Shown here piece after piece: positions 7,548 to 16,717 of a DNA stretch of 64,000 nucleotides. Position 1 is the stretch's first letter. The number at the start of each line of letters is the position of its first letter. The notes below the pieces were generated by a model that saw only the letters and a list, made by a program, of their open reading frames with translations, was not told where the DNA came from and ran no database searches. The DNA is taken from positions 496,001 through 560,000 of the forward strand of contig NZ_UGIA01000001.1 of the NCBI RefSeq assembly GCF_900461455.1, written 5' to 3'. The translations under genes and the position numbers were made by a program. This DNA is from Helicobacter acinonychis. GTDB lineage: Bacteria > Campylobacterota > Campylobacteria > Campylobacterales > Helicobacteraceae.

Positions 7548-8336
7548 GTTGATCGCTTCAGCGTTCATGTCGTCTTGATGGGTTTTTAGCACTTTAGAAT
7601 ACATGTCCAAAAAGCGGTTGATTTCAATCAACGCGCTCATCTCACGCACCGCATTGACATTGCTTTTCTCTAGCATGTATTGCCTTAATGCATTAGAATC
7701 AGAGACTTGATGGATGCCTTCGCCTTGATAAGTATAAAGGTTTTGCCCTATTTTTTTAAGGTTTTTAGGCTCGCTAAAACTCACTAAAGCTAACGCGCCT
7801 GCTTGAATTTGGGCTTCATTATCACTAAAAGTGATTCCACCATTTTGATCAACTTCAATTTCAGTATTAGGCATGAGCATGATCCCTCCTTGCTCATTCA
7901 AGCCAGAGCGTGAAAGCACCTTAAAGCCATTAAGGGTAACCAAAAAGCCGTCTTTATCAATACTAAAATGCCCATCTCTAGTGTAGGCGATGCCCTCATT
8001 AGTTTGTATCGCAAAATAGAGATTAGGGCTTGTTAGAGCAAAATCTAAGGGGTTATGCGTTTCTTCAAATGCACCAAGGCTTTTATCGGTATAGATTTCT
8101 GACAAAATAGGCACACGATTGAGATTGCGGTTTAAATATTTCGCACTCGCTTTGGTTTGATCTTTTAGGGGCAGTTGCTCTTGGTATTGTTGGTAAAGTC
8201 TTAAAAAATCGCTTGTAATTGTATCGTCTCTTTTAAAGCCATTGGTATTTAGGTTAGCTAAATTATTAGAGACTAAATCCAAGCGGTTAAATTGTGTAGC
8301 CATAGCTCCTGCGGCCGCATAATACCCATTTTGCAT
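7527..8336 (-). CDS. flgG: Flagellar basal-body rod protein, FlgG/FlgF type
   Basis: A 269-residue rod-hook family protein. The N-terminal flagellar rod motif (MATQFNRLDLVSNNLANLNTNGFKR) and the conserved C-terminal helix (EKSNVNAVREMSALIEINRFLDMYSK) are both present, with the hook-basal-body beta domain between. It forms part of the rod that crosses the periplasm. Helicobacter has more than one FlgG-like gene; this appears to be the copy next to the kgtP transporter. FlgF is an alternative label, since the two families overlap. No other flagellar gene is adjacent. Confidence 0.88.
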   Translation of the reverse strand: MQNGYYAAAGAMATQFNRLDLVSNNLANLNTNGFKRDDTITSDFLRLYQQYQEQLPLKDQTKASAKYLNRNLNRVPILSEIYTDKSLGAFEETHNPLDFALTSPNLYFAIQTNEGIAYTRDGHFSIDKDGFLVTLNGFKVLSRSGLNEQGGIMLMPNTEIEVDQNGGITFSDNEAQIQAGALALVSFSEPKNLKKIGQNLYTYQGEGIHQVSDSNALRQYMLEKSNVNAVREMSALIEINRFLDMYSKVLKTHQDDMNAEAINKLATKA

Positions 8337-8389
8337 GCAATAATCCTTTTAAAAGGAAAAATTATAGCAAAAATTAAATAAGAACCAAT

Positions 8390-9658
8390 TTATTCCAAAT
8401 AGGTTTTTTTAGGGAATAGCATTACCATAATCATGTATATAATGAGACTAAACATGACATAGCCCACAAACCCTACTTCAAAACCATGTTGTTTGAATTC
8501 TAACGCTACATAACTAGCACTCCCCCCAAAAAGCGCATTCGCAATCGCATAAGCTAGACCCACGCCAAGCGCTCGCACATGTTCAGGGAATAATTCCGCC
8601 TTAATAACCCCAGCAATACAAGTATAAAAGCTCATCGTACTCAATGCAAGCATTTCATAAAATAGGGCTTCATACACGCTAGTGGCGTGTTTGATACCAT
8701 AAAAGACAAGGGGAGTTACAATAAGCCCTGTGATAGCAAAAATCATCAACATTTTTTGGCGTTTGATTCTATCTGCAAGCATTCCGCATAAAGGCTGTAA
8801 AAAGATAAAATAAGTGAGCGCTAAAAGCATGATAAAACTGCTTTCTTTAGGGCTAAATGACGAGCTATTGGTTAAAAAGATTTTTAAATACACCGTAAAA
8901 GTATAAAAACACAAACTCCCTCCCATAGTGATCCCAAAGACTATCATTAAGGCTTTTTTATGGTTGAGTAATTCCTTTAAACTGCCCCTTTGGGTTTCTT
9001 TTTGGGGAGTTGTTTCACTACCCATAGTCTCTTCCATGATGTTTCTTAAAAAGAGCGAGAGTAAGGCTAATATACCCCCTAAAGCGAATAAATAACGCCA
9101 AGCAAATGCACTGATTTGCTCATGCGTATAAATGTTTTCAACAATAAAAAGTGAAAAAATAGCTAAGAGTTGCCCTCCAACTAGAGTTACATATTGAAAA
9201 GAGCCATAAAAACCTTTTTTGCCATTCTTACCTAATTCAGAGAGGTAAGTGGCGACCACGCCATATTCACCTCCCACGCTAAAGCCTTGTAAAAGCCTAG
9301 CTAATAATAAAAATAAGAACGCCCATTCCCCTACGACTTCTTTAGTGGGGAGCAATGCCAACATAAAAGAGCCTAGTGCCATAAGGATAATAGAATACAC
9401 CATAGAGGTTTTACGCCCCTTTTTATCCCCCAATTTACCAAAAAACAAACTCCCCAAAGGGCGCATGAAAAACCCTAGCATGAAAACCAAAAAAGCCGAG
9501 ATTAGCGCTAAAGTAGGGTCATTAGTATGGGTAAAGTCCTTAGCAAAATAAGGAGCAAGGAACGCATAAGCATAAAAATCATACCATTCTACTAAATTAC
9601 CTGAACTAGCGGCTAGAAGAGATTTTAAAGGTTTTTTGGTGGCTTGTTGAGGATTCAT
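8390..9658 (-). CDS. kgtP: MFS metabolite:H+ symporter (alpha-ketoglutarate permease type)
   Basis: A 422-residue major-facilitator protein with about 12 membrane segments. The N-terminus SGNLVEWYDFYAYAFLAPYFA is diagnostic of the metabolite:H+ symporter subfamily (KgtP, ProP, ShiA). The loop motif GKLGDKKGRKTSM between helices 2 and 3 is intact, and GGEYGVVATYLSE follows in helix 5. The substrate is probably a small dicarboxylate or related metabolite; the exact one cannot be read from sequence. The ATG has TAAGGA 6 bases upstream. The foreign-looking nucleotidase gene lies directly upstream, separating this gene from ftsK. Confidence 0.85.
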   Translation of the reverse strand: MNPQQATKKPLKSLLAASSGNLVEWYDFYAYAFLAPYFAKDFTHTNDPTLALISAFLVFMLGFFMRPLGSLFFGKLGDKKGRKTSMVYSIILMALGSFMLALLPTKEVVGEWAFLFLLLARLLQGFSVGGEYGVVATYLSELGKNGKKGFYGSFQYVTLVGGQLLAIFSLFIVENIYTHEQISAFAWRYLFALGGILALLSLFLRNIMEETMGSETTPQKETQRGSLKELLNHKKALMIVFGITMGGSLCFYTFTVYLKIFLTNSSSFSPKESSFIMLLALTYFIFLQPLCGMLADRIKRQKMLMIFAITGLIVTPLVFYGIKHATSVYEALFYEMLALSTMSFYTCIAGVIKAELFPEHVRALGVGLAYAIANALFGGSASYVALEFKQHGFEVGFVGYVMFSLIIYMIMVMLFPKKTYLE

Positions 9659-9833
9659 AGTTATCCTTAGAATGTGAAATTTTTAGACCATTTTACTAGG
9701 ATGTTATCAAAACTACCAACAACATTTAACGAATAGATAAAAGGATTATGGTATTTATGTCATTAAGAAAATCATTAAAAGTTCGCTTCAATACCATTCT
9801 ACTTACAAAACCAATTTTCTTTAATGACAAAAT

Positions 9834-9853
9834 AGAGAGCTTAAAAACTCTCT
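9834..9853 (-). terminator. Terminator of the 5'-nucleotidase gene
   Basis: AGAGAG (9834-9839) / CTCTCT (9848-9853) with an 8-base loop lies 8 bases past the nucleotidase stop. On the minus strand it is followed by ATTTTG. Confidence 0.6.
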
Positions 9854-9860
9854 CATTTCC

Positions 9861-11603
9861 TTATTCAACTTCACTTTCCTTAATGGATTTGACATTCAAA
9901 GTCCTCCCATCTTTTGAAGTAGGGATTTTTATGCTCCCATCTTTTAATTTTTCTGCCAATTTTTTCAACAACGGATTCTTGAAATTGTAGTTTATGATTT
10001 CCCAGTTATGCTCCAATTCAGGTGTTACTTTCCCACCTTTTTCTTCAGTGATGAACTTGATAATCAAATCTCGTATTTGCCCACCGTCTTGCAACTCATC
10101 ATAAGAATCATAATACCTATCAGCGTCTGTAATCAATTGTAATGCCGACAATGTTCCGAATCGGTAATTATTGATCGCTAATTTGTATGTTGCTTTTGGA
10201 TCAATTGGTTTCCCGTTAATGGTGGGATTGATAATCCTTTGTCCAGTGGGTTTTGTAACATCAACTTGGTATTTCACGCCAGAAAACATATCAAAATTAT
10301 AGCCACGAATATTTTCGTCAAAACTGATTGTCAAATCTCCTGGCTGCAACTGATTGTAAAATCTATATGACCATTCCATGTATTTTAATAGATTTTCACC
10401 CATCATATTCACTCCAATGAGCGTGTTGGTGAATTTGTAAATGAATGCAACATCTTTCCTTTTGAAAGGTCCTTTTTTCAAATTGGAACCAAAATTGAAT
10501 AAGGCTGCTGCTGAAACATCTGCTTTTGCGTAATATTTTTGCACTTTGTTAATCAATGTTATAATAGGTGTTTCTTGTAATGTGGCGGTTGGCATTGTAG
10601 TGATTTTCGCTTCTCCTGTAATAAAGTCAGGTCTTTCAATAAAGGTTTTTGTCACTTCTCCGACAACTTCTTGTGCATATTCTTTTGATTTTTTATCCAC
10701 ATATTCATATTTTTTCGCCAACTCTTCATCTTCTGGCACATCTTTTGTGGGCAAATTTTCAGTCGTTACCATTTTTTTCTTTGTTTTTGTGTCAAATACA
10801 ACAACCCCTTTTGCAAGATAAACCCCATATGCTCCAGGCTCAATTGTATGCACTTTTCCAATTTTTGTGTTATAAACCGCATGTTCGTGTCCTGCAAAAA
10901 TAATGTCAAATTGCGGGAATTTTTTCGCTAAATCAGGTATCCCATCACCACCTTTTTCATCTTCTCGTCCTAAATGAAAAGCACCAATCAAAATGTCATG
11001 CTTCCCGTTTAACTCTTTCAAAGTCTTTTTTAATGCTTCTTCAGCGCTCAAAAACTTTAATCCTGCAAAATGTTCAGGCGTAGATGCCTCCCAAGTTGGA
11101 ACATGCGGTACTAAATACCCCACAATCGCTACCCTCACGCCATCAATTTTTTTAATCGCATAAGGCTTCACAAACGGCTTATTGTCCGCAGTTTTAATAA
11201 TATTCGCATTCACGACATCGCCATTAAACCCCTTAATATTCTTTTCCAAAAAACTTTTGCTAAAATTAAACTCGTGATTGCCAAGCACACGAACATCAAA
11301 TTTCAAATCATTTTCGGCTCTAACTAATGGGTGAATTGGCTCATGATTAAACAACTCTGCACTATTACCCTGTAACAAATCCCCAATATCAATCAAAATC
11401 ACATTTTTATTTTCAGCTCTTTGCTTTTTGATTAAAGTCGTAATTCTCGTAAGGCCGTTATTGGGTTTTTGTTCCCCAACGGCATAATCATACGAAAAAA
11501 GCCGGCCGTGAATGTCTGATGTTGCCAAAAACACCAATTTCACTTCTTTTGCAAATACCGAAAGCGTCAGCGTTAAAAAGATGGCTAAAGTCAATCTTTT
11601 CAT
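9861..11603 (-). CDS. Secreted 5'-nucleotidase / UshA-type metallophosphoesterase, probably acquired
   Basis: About 580 residues with a signal peptide (MKRLTLAIFLTLTLSVFA). The calcineurin-type metal motifs run in order: SDIHGR (D30, H32), GDLLQGN (D75), LGNHEF (N109, H110), AFHLGRE and AGHEHA. The C-terminal 5'-nucleotidase substrate domain begins near 345 (NFGSNLKKGPFKRKDVAF). It would release nucleosides and phosphate from nucleotides in the periplasm. The ATG at 11603 with AGGA upstream is preferred over an upstream open stretch. Codon choice (many CCA, ACA, TCA and GGA; few AGC and GCG) differs clearly from the flanking genes, and the gene separates kgtP from ftsK, which are neighbours in H. 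pylori gene order as I recall it. Horizontal acquisition is likely; the donor is unknown. Confidence 0.88.
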   Translation of the reverse strand: MKRLTLAIFLTLTLSVFAKEVKLVFLATSDIHGRLFSYDYAVGEQKPNNGLTRITTLIKKQRAENKNVILIDIGDLLQGNSAELFNHEPIHPLVRAENDLKFDVRVLGNHEFNFSKSFLEKNIKGFNGDVVNANIIKTADNKPFVKPYAIKKIDGVRVAIVGYLVPHVPTWEASTPEHFAGLKFLSAEEALKKTLKELNGKHDILIGAFHLGREDEKGGDGIPDLAKKFPQFDIIFAGHEHAVYNTKIGKVHTIEPGAYGVYLAKGVVVFDTKTKKKMVTTENLPTKDVPEDEELAKKYEYVDKKSKEYAQEVVGEVTKTFIERPDFITGEAKITTMPTATLQETPIITLINKVQKYYAKADVSAAALFNFGSNLKKGPFKRKDVAFIYKFTNTLIGVNMMGENLLKYMEWSYRFYNQLQPGDLTISFDENIRGYNFDMFSGVKYQVDVTKPTGQRIINPTINGKPIDPKATYKLAINNYRFGTLSALQLITDADRYYDSYDELQDGGQIRDLIIKFITEEKGGKVTPELEHNWEIINYNFKNPLLKKLAEKLKDGSIKIPTSKDGRTLNVKSIKESEVE

Positions 11604-11840
11604 TAAAATTTTCCTTTTTGTAGATCCCACTCTTTTGATATTTTCCTATAAATTTCAAAATTTTCATTTTCAAAACACACAAAATTGACTTTTTAATAAA
11701 ATCGCTTTTCTCTAAATACTCAATCACAGCACCAATTGCCATTTGAATATAATGGGTATGGTTGTTTTTATATTGACATTTTAACGCCTAAGGGCGTTTT
11801 GCTAACTATTCTTATAGCTAAAGTTAGGGGCTTTATGGCG
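11604..11840. other. Intergenic region between ftsK and the acquired nucleotidase
   Basis: The region is AT-rich. A minus-strand TATATT lies just before an ATG at 11742, whose ORF overlaps the nucleotidase start out of frame; I take this as leader, not a gene. A small hairpin (AACGCC taag GGCGTT) lies near 11784 and could terminate ftsK transcription. The composition of 11604-11740 resembles the nucleotidase rather than ftsK, so it may be part of the import. Confidence 0.4.
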
Positions 11841-14384
11841 TTAGTTTTGTAAAATCTCTCTGTTGCCTTTGGCATTTCTTGGGGATAGAAAGCCTTGAGC
11901 TTCTAATTCATCAGTAATGGTTGCGGCTTGGTTGTAGCCGATTTTTAATTGGCGTTGTAAAAAACTTGTAGAAGTGATCTTTTTTTCTAAAATCACCGCT
12001 TTAGCCCTTTCTAGTATGTCATCGCCTTGATAACTAGATGTGTCTAAAGGCATGCGTGATTCTTCTAAAAGAAAATCTTTATCGTATTCTACTTCTTTTT
12101 GGGCTTTAATAAAATCCACGATTTTTTTGATTTCATCTTCAGTCGCGAAAGGGGCATGCAAGCGCACTAACCCATTTGCACCTGGGGGGGTAAAGAGCAT
12201 ATCACCCCTTCCTAACAAACTTTGTGCCCCATCGGTGTCTAAAATCACTTTAGAATCAATTTTAGTGCCTACCCTAAAACTCACCCTTGAAGGCAAGTTG
12301 GTTTTAATCAAACCGGTTACAACATCCACGCTTGGGCGTTGGGTCGCTACAATGAGATGCAAGCCGCTCGCTCGCCCCATTTGAGCGATTCTAGCGATAG
12401 GAAACTCCGCTTCTTTGCCCCCTGTCATCATCAAATCCGCTAATTCATCAATCACTACAATCAAATAGGGGAACGCTTCAATGCCATTATTTTTAGCTTG
12501 CTCGTTATAAGAATCAATGGTTTTAACCTTGTATTCACTCATTAAAGAGTATCGCCGCTCCATTTCTTTAGTCACGCTTTGTAAAGCCCCTATAGCTTTT
12601 TTAGGGTCAGTGATAATGGGCGTGAGTAAATGAGGTATGTCAGCATAAATGCTAAATTCTACCATTTTGGGATCTATCATCACTAATTTGAGTTGATCAG
12701 GGGGGTTTTTATAAAGTAAGGATAAAATCATCGCGTTCACGCCCACGCTCTTACCGCTTCCTGTAGTGCCAGCGATGAGTAAGTGGGGGAGTTTTTTTAA
12801 ATCCGTGATGAAAGGGTTACCCACAATGTCTTTGCCTAAAGCTAGAGTCAGGGGCGAGCTAGATTTTTGAAACAACTCGCTTTCTAAAATTTCTCTTAAA
12901 TAAATAATTTGGCTTTGGCTATTAGGGATCTCAATACCAACGACATCCTTACCTTTAATAGGGGCTTGAATGCGAATGGATTCAGCGCATAAAGTCATCG
13001 CTAAATCATCGCTCAAGCCTAAAATACGGCTCACCTTAACATTAGGGGCTGGGCGGAATTCAAAGGTGGTTACAATAGGGCCTGAATAAGTGCGGATAAT
13101 ATCGCCATCAATTTTAAAGGTGCGCAGCTTGCTCAATAGATCCTGGATTTTTTGATCAACCTCGTTTTCATCTAAAGAAGTGTCCTTCAAACAAACCGCA
13201 TTCAATAATTGCGTGGTGGGTAGCTCATAATTGTTGGGTTTTTCTACTTCGCCATAATCTAATCCATCTAATATCTCTTTATTTTCGCTCAATTCTTTAA
13301 CCATAATGGGTTTTTTAGCGCTTGTGGGGGTTAAGTTAGAATTTGGAGTATTTTCTGGCTCTTTTTCTTTTATGTTTTCTTCTCTATTTTTTTCTATGTT
13401 TTCTTTTGGGGGGTTTTCTTGTGGATTGTCTTTTTCTGTTGGGTTAGTGGAGGTTTTTTGGTTAGGGGTTTCTGCTTGGTTGTCATTTTTTATTATGGGT
13501 GCATGTGTGGGTATGGTAGGCGTGGTAGGTGCAAAAGTTTCTTTTTGGGGTGCGGATTCTCTTTTTTGAAATTTTTGTTTGGTTTCTTTTAAAGGGGGGT
13601 TAGTGGGGTTAGACAAATCATCAAATCGGTTTTTTTTAGGGTAAATGGTGTAATGAGTAGGGGGGTGTGGGGAGATTTGAACCAAGCCTTCTTGCGGCTC
13701 TAGAGCGTTTGAAGTCGTGTTATAGGGGGTGGGGATCGCTAAAAAAGATTCTTCGTTGGGGGTTTTGTGGTTTAAGGTTTCATTCATAAGGCTTTCTTTG
13801 GGATTTTCTTTAGGGTTTTGGGTTTCTTTTTTTTGAAGGTCTGGCGAGGCGTTTTCAAAATCCTCTTTTTTGGGGGTAAAATCAAGGTTAAAAGCCTGTA
13901 AGCATTGCTTATAAATATCTTTTAAAAGGTTTTGTGTTTTATTCATATAAGGATAAAAAACGCTTTTAGGGGGTAGTTTGAATAAAATCAAATAAGAGAT
14001 AACTAGCATAAGCATTATAAGAGCATAAAGCCCAAAATCCCCTATAAAAGGGCGTAAAAACAAACGCACGCTGTTGCCGATCTCCCCTTGATCAAAAAGG
14101 CTAGATTGTAAAAAAAGCAGAGATAAAATGCCAAGCAGATGCCCTAAAGTTTTTTCTAAGACGGTTTCTGTAAAAGGGTTTTTAGTCTTGTATAAAAGGA
14201 ATAAAACCCACGCTAAATAAGGTAAATTAATGAATGAAAGATGCCCAAAATATTTTTTATTCAGCGTGGCAAACCACACCCCAAAACACCCCACTAATCC
14301 GCTATTACCTAACCATGAAGATAGGGTCAAAAACACTAACAAAACCCCTATGATTAAAGCTAAATAAAGTTTTTTAGATTTCAT
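11841..14384 (-). CDS. ftsK: DNA translocase FtsK
   Basis: An 847-residue septal DNA pump coupling chromosome segregation to division. The N-terminal region (1-140) has four or five membrane segments. A Pro/Asn/Lys/Glu-rich linker follows (about 165-370, e.g. NPKENPKESLMNE). The motor has Walker A GTTGSGKS (about 539-546) and Walker B LIVVIDELADLM. A C-terminal winged-helix gamma domain (about 780-847) would read polar KOPS-like sites. The start codon overlaps the addB stop as ATGA, so the two are translationally coupled. Confidence 0.96.
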   Translation of the reverse strand: MKSKKLYLALIIGVLLVFLTLSSWLGNSGLVGCFGVWFATLNKKYFGHLSFINLPYLAWVLFLLYKTKNPFTETVLEKTLGHLLGILSLLFLQSSLFDQGEIGNSVRLFLRPFIGDFGLYALIMLMLVISYLILFKLPPKSVFYPYMNKTQNLLKDIYKQCLQAFNLDFTPKKEDFENASPDLQKKETQNPKENPKESLMNETLNHKTPNEESFLAIPTPYNTTSNALEPQEGLVQISPHPPTHYTIYPKKNRFDDLSNPTNPPLKETKQKFQKRESAPQKETFAPTTPTIPTHAPIIKNDNQAETPNQKTSTNPTEKDNPQENPPKENIEKNREENIKEKEPENTPNSNLTPTSAKKPIMVKELSENKEILDGLDYGEVEKPNNYELPTTQLLNAVCLKDTSLDENEVDQKIQDLLSKLRTFKIDGDIIRTYSGPIVTTFEFRPAPNVKVSRILGLSDDLAMTLCAESIRIQAPIKGKDVVGIEIPNSQSQIIYLREILESELFQKSSSPLTLALGKDIVGNPFITDLKKLPHLLIAGTTGSGKSVGVNAMILSLLYKNPPDQLKLVMIDPKMVEFSIYADIPHLLTPIITDPKKAIGALQSVTKEMERRYSLMSEYKVKTIDSYNEQAKNNGIEAFPYLIVVIDELADLMMTGGKEAEFPIARIAQMGRASGLHLIVATQRPSVDVVTGLIKTNLPSRVSFRVGTKIDSKVILDTDGAQSLLGRGDMLFTPPGANGLVRLHAPFATEDEIKKIVDFIKAQKEVEYDKDFLLEESRMPLDTSSYQGDDILERAKAVILEKKITSTSFLQRQLKIGYNQAATITDELEAQGFLSPRNAKGNREILQN

Positions 14385-16717
14385 AAATTACGATTACACA
14401 TATCTTTAAAGGAGCAATATTCACAATTTTTAATCTCTGAAGTTTTTTCAAAATCAATTTTTTCCTTGAGTTCTGGGATAAGAGAGTGCACTAAATAGTC
14501 CATTTTAGCCTGTAAAATAAGCTCGTCTTCTTCCACTAACTCGCCCTTTTTCAAATCATAAAAAAAGGCTTTTATAGGTTCTTCATAGCCTAGATTTTTA
14601 AGGGCATACACATAGATAGCCATTTGATAATCTGTGCTTTCTTTAGCGATTTCTGTGGGGGTTAAATTTTTTCTTTTGCTCATGTTGTCTAATTTCAAAT
14701 CGCTTTTGAATTTGTAATCTAGTAGAATAGTCTCATTGTCAGCGGTTTTATCAATGCGATCGATGCGCCCTTTAAAAACAATGCCTTCAATAGGCTCTTC
14801 AAAGCTTCTTTCAAGATCAAGAATGGTGATTTTTTCATTAAAGCGTTGTTGCTCTTTTCTATAAAAAGCTTGGATTTTTTCAATCGCTACGAGAGTGTCT
14901 AAACGCTCCTTAGGGGTGGTATTTTCTCTTGTTTCTAAGAGCTGAATGAGCCTTTCTTTTAGAAGATTGGGGGATTTATTTTTTTCATAAGCTTCTTTCA
15001 ATAACTCATGGAGCAAGCTACCCACCGTGCTACTACTTTCATCTTTAGAGCTTTCTTTAAAGCACTTGATGTAGTGGTAGTAAAAACGGCGCTTACAAGC
15101 TAAAAAGGTGTTTAATGAGCTAGCGCTAAAGCAAAAACCTTTAGGGATAGTGGCTTTGATGTCTTCTTCTTGATAGTCTTTTAATGGGCTTGTTGCAAAA
15201 AGCGTGTAAGCGTCTTTGATAGGCTCTAGATTTAAATCCAATTCCAAAAGCATGTTAGAGACTTTTGAAGTTTCGCTCTCTATGCAAGAAAGCACCATTT
15301 CTTTAGAGTTTTTAAAGAGCTGGTAGTAATAATGTTTCTGTAAATTTTTCTTATCCAATAAAGTAGGGAGGTTGAGCGATTTTCTTAAAGCAGAGTTTAA
15401 AAACAAATCGCAATCTTTGAGATTAGGCACACAAGATTCATTAAAATCTGCAATGACAATTTTATCAAATTGCATGCCCCTTGTCTCTAAAGTGTCCATG
15501 ACTCGTATTTTACCCCCACTAGAATCATCCAATCGGAAGTTAGCTTCAAATTCTTGTAAATACAAATACAATAAATCCTTAAAACTATAGTTTTTAAGCG
15601 TGTCTTTTAAAAGATGATACTGGTGCATGATTTGAGAATGCACTTCTTTTAATGATGCTTTATCTTTAGAGTTTTGTTCTTCTAAAAGCGAGAGCGTAAG
15701 ATTTTCTAAATCTAATAGAGCAGAAGCACTCAAATTCAAATCATTGTTTTCTAAATCTTCTAAGATTTTTACAAGCTCTGTATAATAGGAACAATTTTTA
15801 GCCCCTAAGCCCATAGCGAAATTCAAATTATTGTTTTTGTCTAAAAGCTTTAAAAAGGGCAAAAAATCCGCATTAGGCGTGATGATCGCCATTTTATTAG
15901 GATCGTTATCTTTTTGTAAATATTCTTCTATGGTTTGTAAAATTAAAGCACTTTGTTTTAAATAACTAGAGTTTACATAAAGCTTTGGCTCTATTTTTTG
16001 ATTATTAGGGGTTTGAGAAAGGATCTTTTGGGTTTTAAAATCAATGGAATAATCGCAATCTGTCTCTAATTTTAGATTTAAAAATTCTGAGAATTTTTGG
16101 TTGTATTTATCGCAAGACAGGTGTAAAGTGATAGGCACTAACTCGGCGACTTCTAGTAAACATTGCCTTTCAAAAACACTTATAAAGCCGTCTAAATGCC
16201 ATTCAATGGAGGAAAAATGGCTAAAAAATTCTTTTAAAATGGTGGGTTTTTCTTGCATGATCTTGTCATAAAAGCCTAGTTTTTCTAGTTTTTTAATATA
16301 GCGATCATAAATCATTTCTAATATTTCTAAATGCTTTTCATAATCCAAGTAAATGTCTTTAGAAGAAAGTTCATTGAGTTTGATGCAAGCAGAACTTAAT
16401 TCATCAAACAAATCAAATAAAAAAGAAGTGCTTTCCAAATACCCTAAAAAGCTGTTTTCAAAAAGCAAAAGCCCTTCTAGGATCGAGCCTTTTTCTTTGG
16501 CGATAGTTTTAATGGTGTCTATCATTAAAATTTCGCGCACGCTTTTAGGGATTTTCTTTTTATTAGGGATATAAAAAGCCTGTTCAAAAAAACTCCCCAT
16601 GCTCATCGCACTAGGCAAAAACCCTTCGCCTTGCTCTAAATAGAAATTTCTTAAACGCCTAGTGGAGCTAAAAACAAATAGGGGGGGGTTTTCTAAAAAA
16701 AGTTTTTCTAAATTCAT
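14381..16717 (-). CDS. addB: AddB-type helicase-nuclease subunit
   Basis: A 778-residue protein of the AddB family, partner of AddA in double-strand-break end resection and RecA loading. The C-terminal RecB-like nuclease is clear: GSLLHELLKEAYEK (His), FKGRIDRID, LLDYKF. It is framed by iron-sulfur-type cysteines: one in LNTFLACKRRFYY and three in CEYCSFKDMC. I see no GxGKS/T Walker A near the N-terminus, so the helicase half looks degenerate. The start overlaps the tkt stop as ATGA and its stop overlaps ftsK as ATGA. A C8 run (G8 on plus, 16681-16688) falls near codon 10. Confidence 0.88.
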   Translation of the reverse strand: MNLEKLFLENPPLFVFSSTRRLRNFYLEQGEGFLPSAMSMGSFFEQAFYIPNKKKIPKSVREILMIDTIKTIAKEKGSILEGLLLFENSFLGYLESTSFLFDLFDELSSACIKLNELSSKDIYLDYEKHLEILEMIYDRYIKKLEKLGFYDKIMQEKPTILKEFFSHFSSIEWHLDGFISVFERQCLLEVAELVPITLHLSCDKYNQKFSEFLNLKLETDCDYSIDFKTQKILSQTPNNQKIEPKLYVNSSYLKQSALILQTIEEYLQKDNDPNKMAIITPNADFLPFLKLLDKNNNLNFAMGLGAKNCSYYTELVKILEDLENNDLNLSASALLDLENLTLSLLEEQNSKDKASLKEVHSQIMHQYHLLKDTLKNYSFKDLLYLYLQEFEANFRLDDSSGGKIRVMDTLETRGMQFDKIVIADFNESCVPNLKDCDLFLNSALRKSLNLPTLLDKKNLQKHYYYQLFKNSKEMVLSCIESETSKVSNMLLELDLNLEPIKDAYTLFATSPLKDYQEEDIKATIPKGFCFSASSLNTFLACKRRFYYHYIKCFKESSKDESSSTVGSLLHELLKEAYEKNKSPNLLKERLIQLLETRENTTPKERLDTLVAIEKIQAFYRKEQQRFNEKITILDLERSFEEPIEGIVFKGRIDRIDKTADNETILLDYKFKSDLKLDNMSKRKNLTPTEIAKESTDYQMAIYVYALKNLGYEEPIKAFFYDLKKGELVEEDELILQAKMDYLVHSLIPELKEKIDFEKTSEIKNCEYCSFKDMCNRNL

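Noticed and set aside
9748-9990. 80-residue plus-strand ORF near the nucleotidase 3' end
   Set aside because: It has an AAAAGG before its ATG, but it runs through the nucleotidase terminator and coding end, and its translation has no recognisable features.
11488-11742. 84-residue minus-strand ORF overlapping the start of the nucleotidase
   Set aside because: It overlaps the nucleotidase out of frame. The part before the overlap has a TATATT box directly against its ATG, so it is more likely the nucleotidase promoter and leader.
12181-12190. G7 run in ftsK as a phase-variation switch
   Set aside because: It is short, lies in a conserved Gly/Pro-rich segment of an essential gene, and the frame is intact.
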